From positions 1,129,743-1,193,742 of the forward strand of contig JAJACH010000001.1 in assembly GCA_022601645.1 (NCBI GenBank): 64,000 bases of DNA. Reading direction: 5' to 3'. The DNA is from Chlamydiia bacterium (GTDB taxonomy: Bacteria > Chlamydiota > Chlamydiia > Chlamydiales > Simkaniaceae). The notes below the pieces were generated by a model. The model did not search any database. It saw only the letters and a list, made by a program, of their open reading frames with translations, and was not told the DNA's origin. The translations under genes were made by a program, and so were the position numbers. How positions within the stretch are numbered: position 1 is the first letter of the stretch; each line of letters starts with the position of its first letter. This document shows positions 7,082-15,269 of this stretch, piece by piece.

Positions 7082-7861
7082 ATGTCTAAAAAATTATTGC
7101 GCTTAGAGCGTGTAAAAAAAACCTTTACCCCTAAAGGCAAGCCCGCAGTTGAGGCTCTTAAAGGCGTTTCCTTTGACCTTTATGAAGGCGAGATTCTGGG
7201 ATTACTCGGTGTCAACGGAGCTGGCAAGTCAACTTTGTCTGCGATTATCGCCACCTTGCACCCTCCATCGGAGGGCAACATCTATTGGGAAGATAAGTCA
7301 GTGTACGACCGGGTCCTTGACTTTCGTGGAATTCTTGGCTTTTGCCCCCAACATCCAAACCTCGACAAGACGCTAAGTTTAGAGGAAAACCTCGTTTTTG
7401 CAGGGCGCTGCTTTGGCCAGTCCAAACAAGAAGCAACTCTTCGTAAAGATGAATTAATGGAGCGCTACGACATTACTCCGCACAAGAAAAAATCCATTGA
7501 AGCTCTCTCCGGTGGGCTGAGGCAACGGTTTTTGCTGGCGCGTACACTAATGAACCGTCCAAAACTCATCATTTTAGATGAACCAACGGTTGGTCTCGAT
7601 CCTCATGTGCGAAGACAACTCTGGGGAGAAATCAAACGCCTTAAAGAGGAGGGTGCAACAGTCATTTTGACAACACACTACCTTGATGAAGCTGAAGCGC
7701 TCTCTGATCGCCTCTGTTTTATCCATAACGGCGTGCTACTTACCATCGATACGCCAAAGGGACTTCGCGGTAAGCATGAAAACGCCTCCCTAGAGGATGT
7801 ATTCATTAAAATTGTCGATGATCCAGAGATCACCCTCCCCAAACCAAAAGGAGAAAAATAG
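7082..7861 (+). CDS. ABC transporter ATP-binding protein (ABC-2 type exporter)
   Basis: ATPase subunit of 259 residues. Walker A is GVNGAGKS (about 46-53), the Q-loop is near GFCPQHPNLD, the signature is LSGGLRQR, Walker B is LIILDEPTVGLDP, and the H-loop is LTTHYLDEAE. This layout matches the drug/polysaccharide ABC-2 exporters (DRA/NodI-like). It is followed one base later by the permease, so the pair forms one exporter. The cargo is unknown. No Shine-Dalgarno is apparent before the ATG. Confidence 0.88.
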   Translation: MSKKLLRLERVKKTFTPKGKPAVEALKGVSFDLYEGEILGLLGVNGAGKSTLSAIIATLHPPSEGNIYWEDKSVYDRVLDFRGILGFCPQHPNLDKTLSLEENLVFAGRCFGQSKQEATLRKDELMERYDITPHKKKSIEALSGGLRQRFLLARTLMNRPKLIILDEPTVGLDPHVRRQLWGEIKRLKEEGATVILTTHYLDEAEALSDRLCFIHNGVLLTIDTPKGLRGKHENASLEDVFIKIVDDPEITLPKPKGEK

Positions 7862-7862
7862 T

Positions 7863-8645
7863 ATGTCATCACGCACATTAAATGTTCTTCTTCAGCTGTT
7901 TAGACGCGATATGATGTCGTTTAGACGCAGTTATATTGAAAGACTTCTCGACATGATGTTTTTGTTTTTCACAAATGTCATCGTCTTCTCCTACTTCATG
8001 CCTAAACTTGGTGTTGGGCAAGATTACGGACCGCTTATGATGATTGCAGCGATTGCCTCTTTTGGCCTTTTCGATGTGATCGGTCGTGTCCATGAACTGA
8101 TGAGTGATATTGCAGGCGATAAGAATATCAATTATATTCTCACGCTCCCATTGCCCTCATTTTATGCACTCGGTTACATTGCGCTCTTTTGGGGCTTTCA
8201 AAACATGCTTTTAACAGCGCCCCTCTTTTTGTTTGGAAAATTGCTTATTCCAACGAAATTTTTCTTTAGGGATGTTGCATGGATCAAGCTTGTTTTAATG
8301 CTTATCACAGCGAATCTTTTCTACGGGATTTTAGCCCTCTGGATTACAGGTGTTATGAAAAAGTTTGAGGATCTATCCAAATTATTCACGCGCATTGTAA
8401 ATCCCCTCTTTATGTTTGGAACCTACTTTTACACGTGGCACGCAGCCTACGCCCTATCCCCGTGGGTCGGGATCGCAAACCTGCTCTGTCCCGTCGTATA
8501 CTGTATTGAAGGAATGCGGGCGGCAGCGCTTGGCCAGAGTGGATTTTTACCCTACTGGATTTGCTTCGGCGTCCTATGGGGCCTAATTTTTCTCCTTGGA
8601 ACACATGGCATCCACAAACTTAAAAAGAGGCTCGATTGTCTGTGA
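7863..8645 (+). CDS. ABC-2 type permease
   Basis: Membrane subunit of the preceding ATPase, 260 residues with about six membrane segments (for example MMFLFFTNVIVFSYFM, LMMIAAIASFGLFDVI, LVLMLITANLFYGILALWI, WICFGVLWGLIFLLGTHGI). An amphipathic N-terminus precedes the first helix, as in ABC-2 permeases. The start at 7863 follows the ATPase stop by one base. The longer frame from 7797 lies inside the ATPase gene and is not used. It overlaps the next gene by GTGA. Confidence 0.82.
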   Translation: MSSRTLNVLLQLFRRDMMSFRRSYIERLLDMMFLFFTNVIVFSYFMPKLGVGQDYGPLMMIAAIASFGLFDVIGRVHELMSDIAGDKNINYILTLPLPSFYALGYIALFWGFQNMLLTAPLFLFGKLLIPTKFFFRDVAWIKLVLMLITANLFYGILALWITGVMKKFEDLSKLFTRIVNPLFMFGTYFYTWHAAYALSPWVGIANLLCPVVYCIEGMRAAALGQSGFLPYWICFGVLWGLIFLLGTHGIHKLKKRLDCL

Positions 8646-9031
8646 CCCAAACCTTGCAAGAAAAGTTAGAAGAAAAGCGGGGGCCCCTCAAGGGGCTCTA
8701 CCGCTATTTGCTCCGCACGCCAAATCTGATTGAGAAATTTGCAAGCCTTGGAGAAGAACTCCGCTTCAACTCCACCTTGCCAAAACACATCTTAAAAACA
8801 GTCATCCTAGAAACCGCGAAAAAACACGGTTGCCTCTCTGTTTGGAAAACGCACATCTACCCTGGCTATAAACCTGTCTGGATCGATAAAGATGCGTTTT
8901 CAGAAGAGGCCTGGATTGAAATTGTGATGACAGAGAAGTTTTACGAGATGCTTATCGAGTTAACGTTTTCTTTCGACATCGAACAACCGTCTCCACATGA
9001 GCTGTTTGTGGAAACATGTCAAAAGGAATGA
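8642..9031 (+). CDS. Carboxymuconolactone decarboxylase-like (AhpD fold) protein
   Basis: Protein of about 129 residues with the pattern of the carboxymuconolactone decarboxylase family: LYRYLLRTPNLIEKFASLG, then LPKHILKTVILETAKKHGCL, SVWKTH and a later FYEMLIELTFSFDIE. The CxxC redox pair of AhpD is absent (only one Cys, before SVWKTH), so peroxidase-type activity is unlikely. The GTG at 8642 overlaps the permease stop by four bases; a TTG at 8636 is an alternative. The last 80 bases overlap the convergent rlmD-like gene, the longest such overlap in the window. Confidence 0.62.
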   Translation: MTQTLQEKLEEKRGPLKGLYRYLLRTPNLIEKFASLGEELRFNSTLPKHILKTVILETAKKHGCLSVWKTHIYPGYKPVWIDKDAFSEEAWIEIVMTEKFYEMLIELTFSFDIEQPSPHELFVETCQKE

Positions 9032-10214
9032 CTACCTCCACCTCATAGCCCAGATCAATGAGAATCCGCAAATCTCGAGCAAGCGTTGCAGGATCACACG
9101 ACACATAAATCAGCGTCTTGGCACACATCGCCTCTAAAACACTCCTCTCGCACCCTTTTCGCGGAGGATTGAGCACCGCTATATCCACTTGATTAAGCTC
9201 TGCCTCTTCAACCCGCGCACATTCAAACTCAACATTCTCAATCCCATTAACCTTCGCATTTTCCCGCGCGTCAATAACAGCCTCTTCGACACACTCTATC
9301 CCTAAAACGCGCTTGGCTTGTTGTGCGAGTAAAAGCGACAATGTGCCCACCCCGCAAAACGCATCTAACACAACCTCTTCTCCTGACAAGTTTGCAAGCT
9401 CAACCACCTTCGCATAAAGCTTTTCAGCCTGCCACGGATTCACCTGGAAAAATGATGCCGGTGAGACCTTAAACTTCAAACCTAAGAGCTTCTCTTCAAT
9501 GACCCCTGCGCCTGCCAAAACAGAAAAACTTCCCCCAAGCACCCGGTTCCCCTCTCGGCGATTGATACTTAAACAAACGCCCTTCACCTCATCGCCTACA
9601 AGTTCCTTTGCTAAGGCTTTCAAAGCTTTGGAGGGTGCATCTCGCGTAATAAAAACAACTAATGCCTCCCCTGTATTGACCGCTGACTTAATCAACACAT
9701 GCCTAAGTTCACCAGTTAAGCGCCTTTGTAGCTTTTTAAAAACTCTCTCACCCAGTTCCGAATGAATGTAACACTGATCAACCGGAATGATCTCATGACT
9801 CCCTCTGCGATAAAGCCCTGCTCTACCATCTTTTGTCACAGGCAACTGAATCTTGTTTCGATAATAGAGCTCTTTTGGCGATCTCAGACACGCCTCAACC
9901 TCCACTTCAATCTTCCCAATTCTTTGAAGCGCATCAAGAACCTTCTGCCGCTTCATCTTAAGCTGCGCCTCATACTTAAGATGCATTACCTGACAGCCAC
10001 CACACTCGCCAAAAACCGGACAAATCGGTTCCTCACGATCCTTTGATGCCACTTTAACCTTTACAGCCTCGCCTTTCGCATAAGTCTTTTTCTCTTCGGT
10101 CAACCGCACATGAACAACCTCGCCAGCAAGCGCTCCATGCACAAACACACGCTTGCCATCAAGCTCACCAACACCCTCACCATCCTTTCCAAATCCAAAT
10201 ATTTCAACATCCAT
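8952..10214 (-). CDS. RlmD/TrmA-family RNA (uracil-5-)-methyltransferase
   Basis: A 420-residue RNA m5U methyltransferase. The N-terminal TRAM domain (EIFGFGKDGEGVGELDGKRV to about residue 55) precedes an iron-sulfur cluster motif with Cys at about 65, 71 and 74 (CPVFGECGGC). The SAM-binding part has VLDAFCGVGTLSLLLA, and the active site has LNPPRKGCE and YVSCDPATLARDL, the latter holding the nucleophilic Cys. This fits 23S rRNA methylation at the RlmD (U1939) or RlmCD positions; which one cannot be told by eye. It is a conserved gene in Chlamydiae. Confidence 0.85.
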   Translation of the reverse strand: MDVEIFGFGKDGEGVGELDGKRVFVHGALAGEVVHVRLTEEKKTYAKGEAVKVKVASKDREEPICPVFGECGGCQVMHLKYEAQLKMKRQKVLDALQRIGKIEVEVEACLRSPKELYYRNKIQLPVTKDGRAGLYRRGSHEIIPVDQCYIHSELGERVFKKLQRRLTGELRHVLIKSAVNTGEALVVFITRDAPSKALKALAKELVGDEVKGVCLSINRREGNRVLGGSFSVLAGAGVIEEKLLGLKFKVSPASFFQVNPWQAEKLYAKVVELANLSGEEVVLDAFCGVGTLSLLLAQQAKRVLGIECVEEAVIDARENAKVNGIENVEFECARVEEAELNQVDIAVLNPPRKGCERSVLEAMCAKTLIYVSCDPATLARDLRILIDLGYEVEVVIPFDMFPQTAHVETVVRCRKKTLTR

Positions 10215-10229
10215 TATATCCCTTCACTT

Positions 10230-11645
10230 CTATGAGGCAAAAATTCGATCTAATGGTACCTCATGAAGAGGGTTTCTAGCAGCAAATGCATTATCAAAGA
10301 CCACCTGCATGCGCCGCTCTGATGGACACATGACAACCGTATGCATGGTGTGAATATTATTAATGCCTCTTTGAGCAAGCATTCCTTCAAAGGAGTCCTG
10401 ATCGCCGCGCATTTGCCGATACGCATCACTCACTCGCGCCCTAGGTTCAAATATATGGTCCCATTCTGGAAAGTCAGTAGTATAATTTCCATTAAAGGTA
10501 ATCAGGTCACCCGTTTCTCTCAATGGATAGCGAATTGTATGCCCGCCTCCATCATCTTGGCGAAAGTGCACACACTTCCCTCCACTCGCATCCGCAACCG
10601 TTAAATGATAGGGACTAACTGGTATGACACGTTCTTCATCAGCCTCAGTAATCGTGCTACAATTTTCAAGACACATTCTATTGATAAACATCGACGGAAT
10701 CCCTACCTCGTTACATGTAGGGCTATGACGAGACACATTCATAGATACAGATAACCCATGATCATTCATACCTGTAAGTGTTCCAACTAATGAGGGCACA
10801 CTCACTTCAACCGTGCTCCTTTGCCTCCCATGAGCGTTTCGATGAACAATTATACTGTATGTTCCAGCAAGACCAATCGACGGCCAGTCCAAGTTTCTCG
10901 CCAAAACAACGCCTCTTGGATCTGTTGTTGTTACCGCAGATGTACATCCGACAGGTTGATCTGAAACAGCTAGCAAAGACAAAGCATTTGTGTCAGGAAT
11001 CAACTGCAGTAACAAGAGATCATCAAGTGTTAGCCTGGGGTGAAAGTGCCACCAAGACGTCTCCTCTCTCCATTGATGATACCCAGCTAATACGCCTTGT
11101 ATTTCTCTAACATAATCTGGGGGGGTCTCTGATCGCATCCTAGCTAATAGGTCTCGCTTTTCTTGCGACGATAAATGGCTTAAACTTTGATTCACGAACG
11201 GCACAAAGCGAGAAGACAATCTACTAATCGCTTCACCACATAAGTAACCATGCGCCTTTCCCGATTCAAAAGGGCGTGTGGCATCCAAGGACAAAATGGG
11301 AAGATCGCCTTCATAATATAGCCTCCCCCCATCACACTCACCTGGTGTAAAAACATGTTCAGACATCGCATGTGGGAGAGGAAAGATGTAATTTCCCCAC
11401 ACCCCAATTACGATTGATGCGAGCATCATCACAGTACCCCCAATCCCTAATGCCGGCAAGGCCATGGGAACTGCAGCAACAGCTGCCATAATACTAAAAA
11501 TTCCCATTGATACGTTAGCCACTTTACACAGTGTTGAATGGTCATACACCCATTCTTGAACTGATTCAAAAATCCCTATACTAAGCAAGTCTGGCACTGC
11601 ATCAAACTGATGATCTAAGATTAAAGACAAATGATTGACTGCCAC
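10230..11645 (-). CDS. Acid ceramidase/NAAA-like N-terminal-nucleophile hydrolase with hydrophobic hairpin
   Basis: A 471-residue protein starting at GTG 11645, which has AGAGGAG five bases upstream. Residues about 44-86 form two adjacent hydrophobic helices (MGIFSIMAAVAAVPMALPAL and VMMLASIVIGVWGNYIF), a bilobed hairpin like that of Chlamydia Inc proteins. The rest reads as a C45/acid-ceramidase type hydrolase. ESGKAHGYLCGEAI precedes the nucleophile motif GCTSAV (Cys about 234), followed by VVLARNLDW (Arg and Asp). Then come GTLTGMNDHGLSVSMN, a late TFNGNYTTD (Asn) and EPRARVSDAY (Arg). These match, in order, the Cys-Arg-Asp-Asn-Arg set of acid ceramidase and N-acylethanolamine acid amidase. 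I infer cleavage of an amide-linked acyl group, possibly host ceramide, at a membrane. Self-cleavage before Cys234 would be expected. Confidence 0.7.
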   Translation of the reverse strand: MAVNHLSLILDHQFDAVPDLLSIGIFESVQEWVYDHSTLCKVANVSMGIFSIMAAVAAVPMALPALGIGGTVMMLASIVIGVWGNYIFPLPHAMSEHVFTPGECDGGRLYYEGDLPILSLDATRPFESGKAHGYLCGEAISRLSSRFVPFVNQSLSHLSSQEKRDLLARMRSETPPDYVREIQGVLAGYHQWREETSWWHFHPRLTLDDLLLLQLIPDTNALSLLAVSDQPVGCTSAVTTTDPRGVVLARNLDWPSIGLAGTYSIIVHRNAHGRQRSTVEVSVPSLVGTLTGMNDHGLSVSMNVSRHSPTCNEVGIPSMFINRMCLENCSTITEADEERVIPVSPYHLTVADASGGKCVHFRQDDGGGHTIRYPLRETGDLITFNGNYTTDFPEWDHIFEPRARVSDAYRQMRGDQDSFEGMLAQRGINNIHTMHTVVMCPSERRMQVVFDNAFAARNPLHEVPLDRIFAS

Positions 11646-11689
11646 GTCTACTCCTCTTTCTGTTTGCAAAAAACATACCACAGAATTTC

Positions 11690-12250
11690 TTAAGACACAA
11701 TAATTTCAAAATAGTTTAATAGATTAAGGGCCTCGGTCACATCAAATTGCGCTTTTGCCAAAACATTTGTCTGTGGGTCGATCGAGACGTTTTTTGCCCC
11801 CCTAAAATCCACCCCATTAAGCTTAGAATGGTGAAAAACCGACCCTTCCAAATCCGCACCAGAAAAGCTTGCCCCCACAAGATTTGTCTCTGTGAAAAAA
11901 CACTCTTTTAAACGACACCCCTTAAAGCTTTTGCCCTTCATGTTCAGCTCGGAAAAATTACACGACAACATCATGCAATCTTCAGCTTCAAGCGAAAAAA
12001 TGCGCTGATCACAGAGATTAAATCCCGCCGCCACGATTTTGCACGCTTTAAAAACCACACCATGCAAGCAACACGTGTCAAAATTGCCCGATAAGAGCTG
12101 GCACCCCTCAAAAATACAATCGACAAACTGAGCCCCACCAAAGCGGCATTCGGTAAACGTGCATTTATTAAATGTGCAGTCTTGGAAAACCTCTTTAGAA
12201 AAATCAACCCTGGTATACTCTTTTTTCTCAAAAGTCTGATGTTCGTACAT
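11690..12250 (-). CDS. Pentapeptide-repeat protein (Qnr-like architecture)
   Basis: A 186-residue protein built of A(D/N)LxF-type five-residue repeats: FQDCTFNKCTFTECRFGGAQ onward, with a central break (FNLCDQRIFSLEAEDC) and a second block (FTETNLVGASFSGADLEGSV). This predicts a right-handed quadrilateral beta-helix in two parts. The C-terminal helix (NVLAKAQFDVTEALNLLNYF) resembles that of Qnr/gyrase-protection proteins, which form DNA-mimicking dimers. Binding to gyrase is inference from shape; other pentapeptide proteins act elsewhere. No membrane segment is seen. Confidence 0.75.
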   Translation of the reverse strand: MYEHQTFEKKEYTRVDFSKEVFQDCTFNKCTFTECRFGGAQFVDCIFEGCQLLSGNFDTCCLHGVVFKACKIVAAGFNLCDQRIFSLEAEDCMMLSCNFSELNMKGKSFKGCRLKECFFTETNLVGASFSGADLEGSVFHHSKLNGVDFRGAKNVSIDPQTNVLAKAQFDVTEALNLLNYFEIIVS

Positions 12251-12275
12251 CCTAAAGAGTATACACGATTAAGGA

Positions 12276-13118
12276 TTAAACCTCAGGCAGAGCCTCGGGC
12301 CCTGCAATGGCTGGTAATTCGGGGTGCAACGCCCTTGCTTCTTGTTCCCATTGCTCCAAAGCCTCAATCCGCGCTTCTGCTAACACAAGTGCTGCAGCAA
12401 CGGCTCTAAACGGCGCTGACCCTTCCTGCAATAGCCCCAACACATCCTGCATACTGTGAACAGCTTCACCCATCGCTGCAACGTGCGTTTCAATCGTCGT
12501 TGCTGACCCATCAAGCCGTGTTCGAACCGTACCAAACTGACGAAGCATCGCTTTGTAGCGCGTTGCCAAACCGCGCAAATCCGCAACAAGCGCTTCCAGT
12601 TCATCCACTTGGACCTCTAATTCATCCACTTGCCCTTCCAGTTCATTCACCTGACCTCGTAGACCATCCACTTCCTCAGCAAGCCTTCGACCCGTTGCGC
12701 GAAATGCCACCGCCTGGGAAAAACCGGGTAAACGATCTGCATATTCCGCCGCTAAATAGACCGATGGAATGGACACCGCCCCCGCCACACAAAACATCAC
12801 AAGAGACCAATCAACACCACTATCCATTCCAGCAAATAACCCAAGTCCTCCAAAAATGAGCGCAGCTACAATCACAACCGAATAAATACCACGCGTCCAC
12901 CTTTCACAAGTCCCTAAATTTTCATCCGACACAAGACCACAAAAATGCCCTCCACCCATACGCCCCGCCAACTCGTCTAAAGCACCGAAGACCGCAGCAC
13001 TCTCCGCAATAGCACCAACGGCTGCTACTGCAACCCCACCGCCACCATCATCATCCGCGACTTCAACGACCACATCACCGCCCCCTCCGACTCCTGCTGC
13101 TGCTACCGGATTTGCCAT
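12276..13118 (-). CDS. Inc-like membrane protein with coiled coil
   Basis: About 280 residues, starting at ATG 13118 with GGAGGTGG just upstream. The N-terminal 70 residues are rich in Gly, Val, Ala and Asp. Two hydrophobic helices follow at about 80-125 (YSVVIVAALIFGGLGLFAGM and LVMFCVAGAVSIPSVYLAA) in a bilobed arrangement. Next is a heptad coiled coil with a VDELE-type repeat at about 145-190, and a helical, Glu-rich C-terminus. This layout is typical of chlamydial inclusion-membrane proteins such as IncA. Inclusion location is inferred, not shown. The gene is oddly Gly/Ala/Val-rich compared with neighbours. Confidence 0.6.
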   Translation of the reverse strand: MANPVAAAGVGGGGDVVVEVADDDGGGGVAVAAVGAIAESAAVFGALDELAGRMGGGHFCGLVSDENLGTCERWTRGIYSVVIVAALIFGGLGLFAGMDSGVDWSLVMFCVAGAVSIPSVYLAAEYADRLPGFSQAVAFRATGRRLAEEVDGLRGQVNELEGQVDELEVQVDELEALVADLRGLATRYKAMLRQFGTVRTRLDGSATTIETHVAAMGEAVHSMQDVLGLLQEGSAPFRAVAAALVLAEARIEALEQWEQEARALHPELPAIAGPEALPEV

Positions 13119-13227
13119 ATCCACCTCCAAATATTAAAGATTTTATTAACACATTTTTAAGATTAAAAATAAAACTTTTTTTTACACCCTCGCTAAAAAT
13201 CCCCCAAAGATTTACAAAAGAGAGAAT

Positions 13228-14091
13228 ATGATTGAGCAATTTGATGAAGTGCGCATAGAAAACACCAACGCCTGCGGCTACCACTGCCAAATGTGCCCGC
13301 GAGAAAAACAAACCCGTCCAATCGGTCACCTCACCATGCAAAACTGGGAAAAGCTTTGCACTCTTCTAAAAGACTATTCTGGCACCATCCACCTCCACGG
13401 CTTTGGCGAATCCTTACTCGACCGTAAACTACCGGAAAAAATCGCTCTCTTAAAAAAAGCTGCCCCTAACTGTTCTACACACCTTATCTCCACACTTGGC
13501 GTGCGCGTAAAAGACACTTACTTTGAAACACTCCTCGCATCAGGGTTAAACACCCTTGTCGTCAGCCTCTACGGATACACACCAGAAACCTACCATGAAC
13601 TACACGGATCAAACTCATTTGAACGGGTTAAACACAACCTAATCCTTCTCTCAAAAGCTAAGCAAAATCACCCAACGTTTCGCGCTGCCATTAAACTCAT
13701 GCAAGAAAACGTCCACTCAACCCTGCCTGTTGCTGGCAAAAGTGCACGCGAAGCTTTTGAAGCCTTTCTTAAACCCCTCAACTTCGACGTCGGTTACATC
13801 CCCCACCTTCATAATTACGGAGATGGGCGAACCTACAACGAGCCCTCAAACAAACCCTGCCCCGTCCTAGATGGCAACCGCGCCCGCGTTCTCCAAATAA
13901 CCTGGGACCTCAACATCGTCCCCTGCTGCTACGACTACAACACGACCATTCCATTCGGCAACCTCCAAAACGAAACGCTTGAAGAAATCTTCAATTCAAA
14001 GGCCTACCTAGACTTCATGATCTCGCACAACACAAACAACGGCCACTCATACTCCATCTGCCGCACCTGTGAACGTCACGAGGCTTTATAG
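13228..14091 (+). CDS. Radical SAM protein with SPASM-like C-terminus
   Basis: A 287-residue iron-sulfur enzyme. The radical SAM motif CGYHCQMC (CxxxCxxC) is at about 16-23, followed by barrel signatures (IHLHGFGESLLD, a GGE-like loop, and LVVSLYG). A C-terminal Cys cluster (VPCCYDYN near 231, then CRTCERHE at the end) resembles a SPASM/twitch auxiliary cluster, with GNLQNETLEEIFNS, a common SPASM phrase. Enzymes of this type modify peptides, sugars or cofactors. No small peptide precursor is seen next door, so the substrate is open. Divergent from the Inc-like gene at 13118. The stop codon lies inside the first palindrome of the downstream toxin-antitoxin promoter. Confidence 0.8.
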   Translation: MIEQFDEVRIENTNACGYHCQMCPREKQTRPIGHLTMQNWEKLCTLLKDYSGTIHLHGFGESLLDRKLPEKIALLKKAAPNCSTHLISTLGVRVKDTYFETLLASGLNTLVVSLYGYTPETYHELHGSNSFERVKHNLILLSKAKQNHPTFRAAIKLMQENVHSTLPVAGKSAREAFEAFLKPLNFDVGYIPHLHNYGDGRTYNEPSNKPCPVLDGNRARVLQITWDLNIVPCCYDYNTTIPFGNLQNETLEEIFNSKAYLDFMISHNTNNGHSYSICRTCERHEAL

Positions 14092-14170
14092 CATTCTTGC
14101 TATAATTTTTCGAACATTTATGCTGTATAAGCATAATTTACCTTGATTTCTACAGCATCTATGCTATAAT
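14086..14170 (+). promoter_or_regulatory. Promoter with three operator palindromes of the Fic toxin-antitoxin pair
   Basis: Three inverted repeats share the core AGCAT/ATGCT: TTATAGCA-4-TGCTATAA at 14086-14105, TTATGCT-5-AGCATAA at 14118-14136, and AGCAT-2-ATGCT at 14154-14165. The last one touches the -10 box TATAAT (14165-14170), which has TTGATT (14143-14148) 16 bases upstream. A strong ribosome binding site AAGGAGG is at 14177-14183. The layout is what an autorepressing antitoxin would need. Confidence 0.72.
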
Positions 14171-14190
14171 TATAAGAAGGAGGCAGCACT

Positions 14191-14646
14191 ATGAAATCAC
14201 ACGCAGAACGACTATTCATTGAAGAAGTCTTGCATTCTTCGAAACAACTTCAAAAAGTAACAAAAGGCCTCGCCATTGGAACACTCATCAAGTCAATTCG
14301 CTCTCAATTGGGCATGTCACAACAAACTCTTGCCTCAAAAACTCAAATCCCACAATCGACAATTTCACGTATCGAAAGAGGAGGTACCGACGCAAATTTA
14401 TCAACATTACAAAAACTATTACAAGGCCTCTCATGCGATTTAGTGATCGCTCCAGCTATGACATCATCTATTGATAACCTACGCAAAGAGCAAGCGATGA
14501 AAATTGCTAATAAACGGTTGGATTACTTAGTAGGCACTATGAATTTAGAAATGCAAGCGCTAGACAAAAAATTCATAAATAACCTTCTTGAAGAAGAGGT
14601 GGAGCGTCTCTTAAAAGGTCCCAAGTCCAAACTTTGGGAGAACTAA
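14191..14646 (+). CDS. XRE-family antitoxin, mobile mystery protein A type
   Basis: A 151-residue regulator with a Cro/C1-type helix-turn-helix (IRSQLGMSQQTLASKTQIPQ, then STISRIERGG) at about residues 35-75. Both the N-terminal MKSHAERLFIEEVLHSS region and the helical tail fit the protein A partner that accompanies Fic proteins on mobile elements. It overlaps the Fic gene as TAATG, so expression is coupled. It is expected to bind the palindromes upstream and to hold the Fic protein in check. Confidence 0.75.
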   Translation: MKSHAERLFIEEVLHSSKQLQKVTKGLAIGTLIKSIRSQLGMSQQTLASKTQIPQSTISRIERGGTDANLSTLQKLLQGLSCDLVIAPAMTSSIDNLRKEQAMKIANKRLDYLVGTMNLEMQALDKKFINNLLEEEVERLLKGPKSKLWEN

Positions 14647-15269
14647 TGCAATTTTTTGAATTTCCAGATGGCGCTACACCACTTGATGACTATAGCGACT
14701 TAATCCCCTCTTGGATTACCTCCTTAAAAGATTTAAATCATTCTGAGGCCGAGAATATCTTGCTTGCCCAACGCAAGTACTTATCCAAACCACAAAAACC
14801 CCCAGCAAAATGGTTCAATCCAACGCAACTACGAAAAATTCATCAAGCCATGTTTGGAAAGGTATGGAAATGGGCTGGATTGTATCGCCAGTCGGAAACA
14901 TCGATCGGAATTAAGCCCTATAAAATACCTATGAGACTTTCAGAGTTATGTTATGAGGTCGAGTCATGGCAGCACTTTGAAACAACATTATCGCTCCTTG
15001 AGCAAGCTGCAATCATTCATCATAAACTTGTCTACATACACCCCTTTACAAATGGAAACGGCCGATTCTCTAGGCTAATTGCTGACCGTTTTCTACTAGA
15101 CTGGGACTGCTCATACCCAAAATGGCCAACTCAACTTTGTCAAAATGGCGATTCACGACAGCGTTATATCACCTCCTTAAAATGGGCAGACAAAGGCAAC
15201 TATACCCATCTGCTAGAATTCATGCTTTCATTAGGCGCTAGTGAGACGACTTCCCTAAAACGCGATTGA
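14646..15269 (+). CDS. Fic/DOC-family protein, mobile mystery protein B type
   Basis: A 207-residue Fic-domain enzyme. The catalytic motif is HPFTNGNGRFSR (consensus HxFx[DEN]GNGRxxR), preceded by LLEQAAIIHHKLVYI. The flap region is WKWAGLYRQSETSIGI. Fic enzymes usually transfer AMP from ATP to a protein hydroxyl. An intact motif predicts an active enzyme. It begins at the ATG overlapping the antitoxin stop; the upstream frame from 14634 is not needed. The pair is typical of plasmids and integrative elements, which suggests acquisition. The 3' end overlaps grpB by 32 bases. Confidence 0.8.
   Translation: MQFFEFPDGATPLDDYSDLIPSWITSLKDLNHSEAENILLAQRKYLSKPQKPPAKWFNPTQLRKIHQAMFGKVWKWAGLYRQSETSIGIKPYKIPMRLSELCYEVESWQHFETTLSLLEQAAIIHHKLVYIHPFTNGNGRFSRLIADRFLLDWDCSYPKWPTQLCQNGDSRQRYITSLKWADKGNYTHLLEFMLSLGASETTSLKRD

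Noticed and set aside
11646-11681. Extension of the ceramidase-like protein to the GTG at 11681
   Set aside because: The extra 12 codons contain the ribosome binding site (AGAGGAG) for the GTG at 11645.
14086-14165. Three similar palindromes as a possible short CRISPR-like array
   Set aside because: Repeats are short, imperfect and cover a promoter with a -10 box. No spacers of regular length and no cas genes exist; they are operators.
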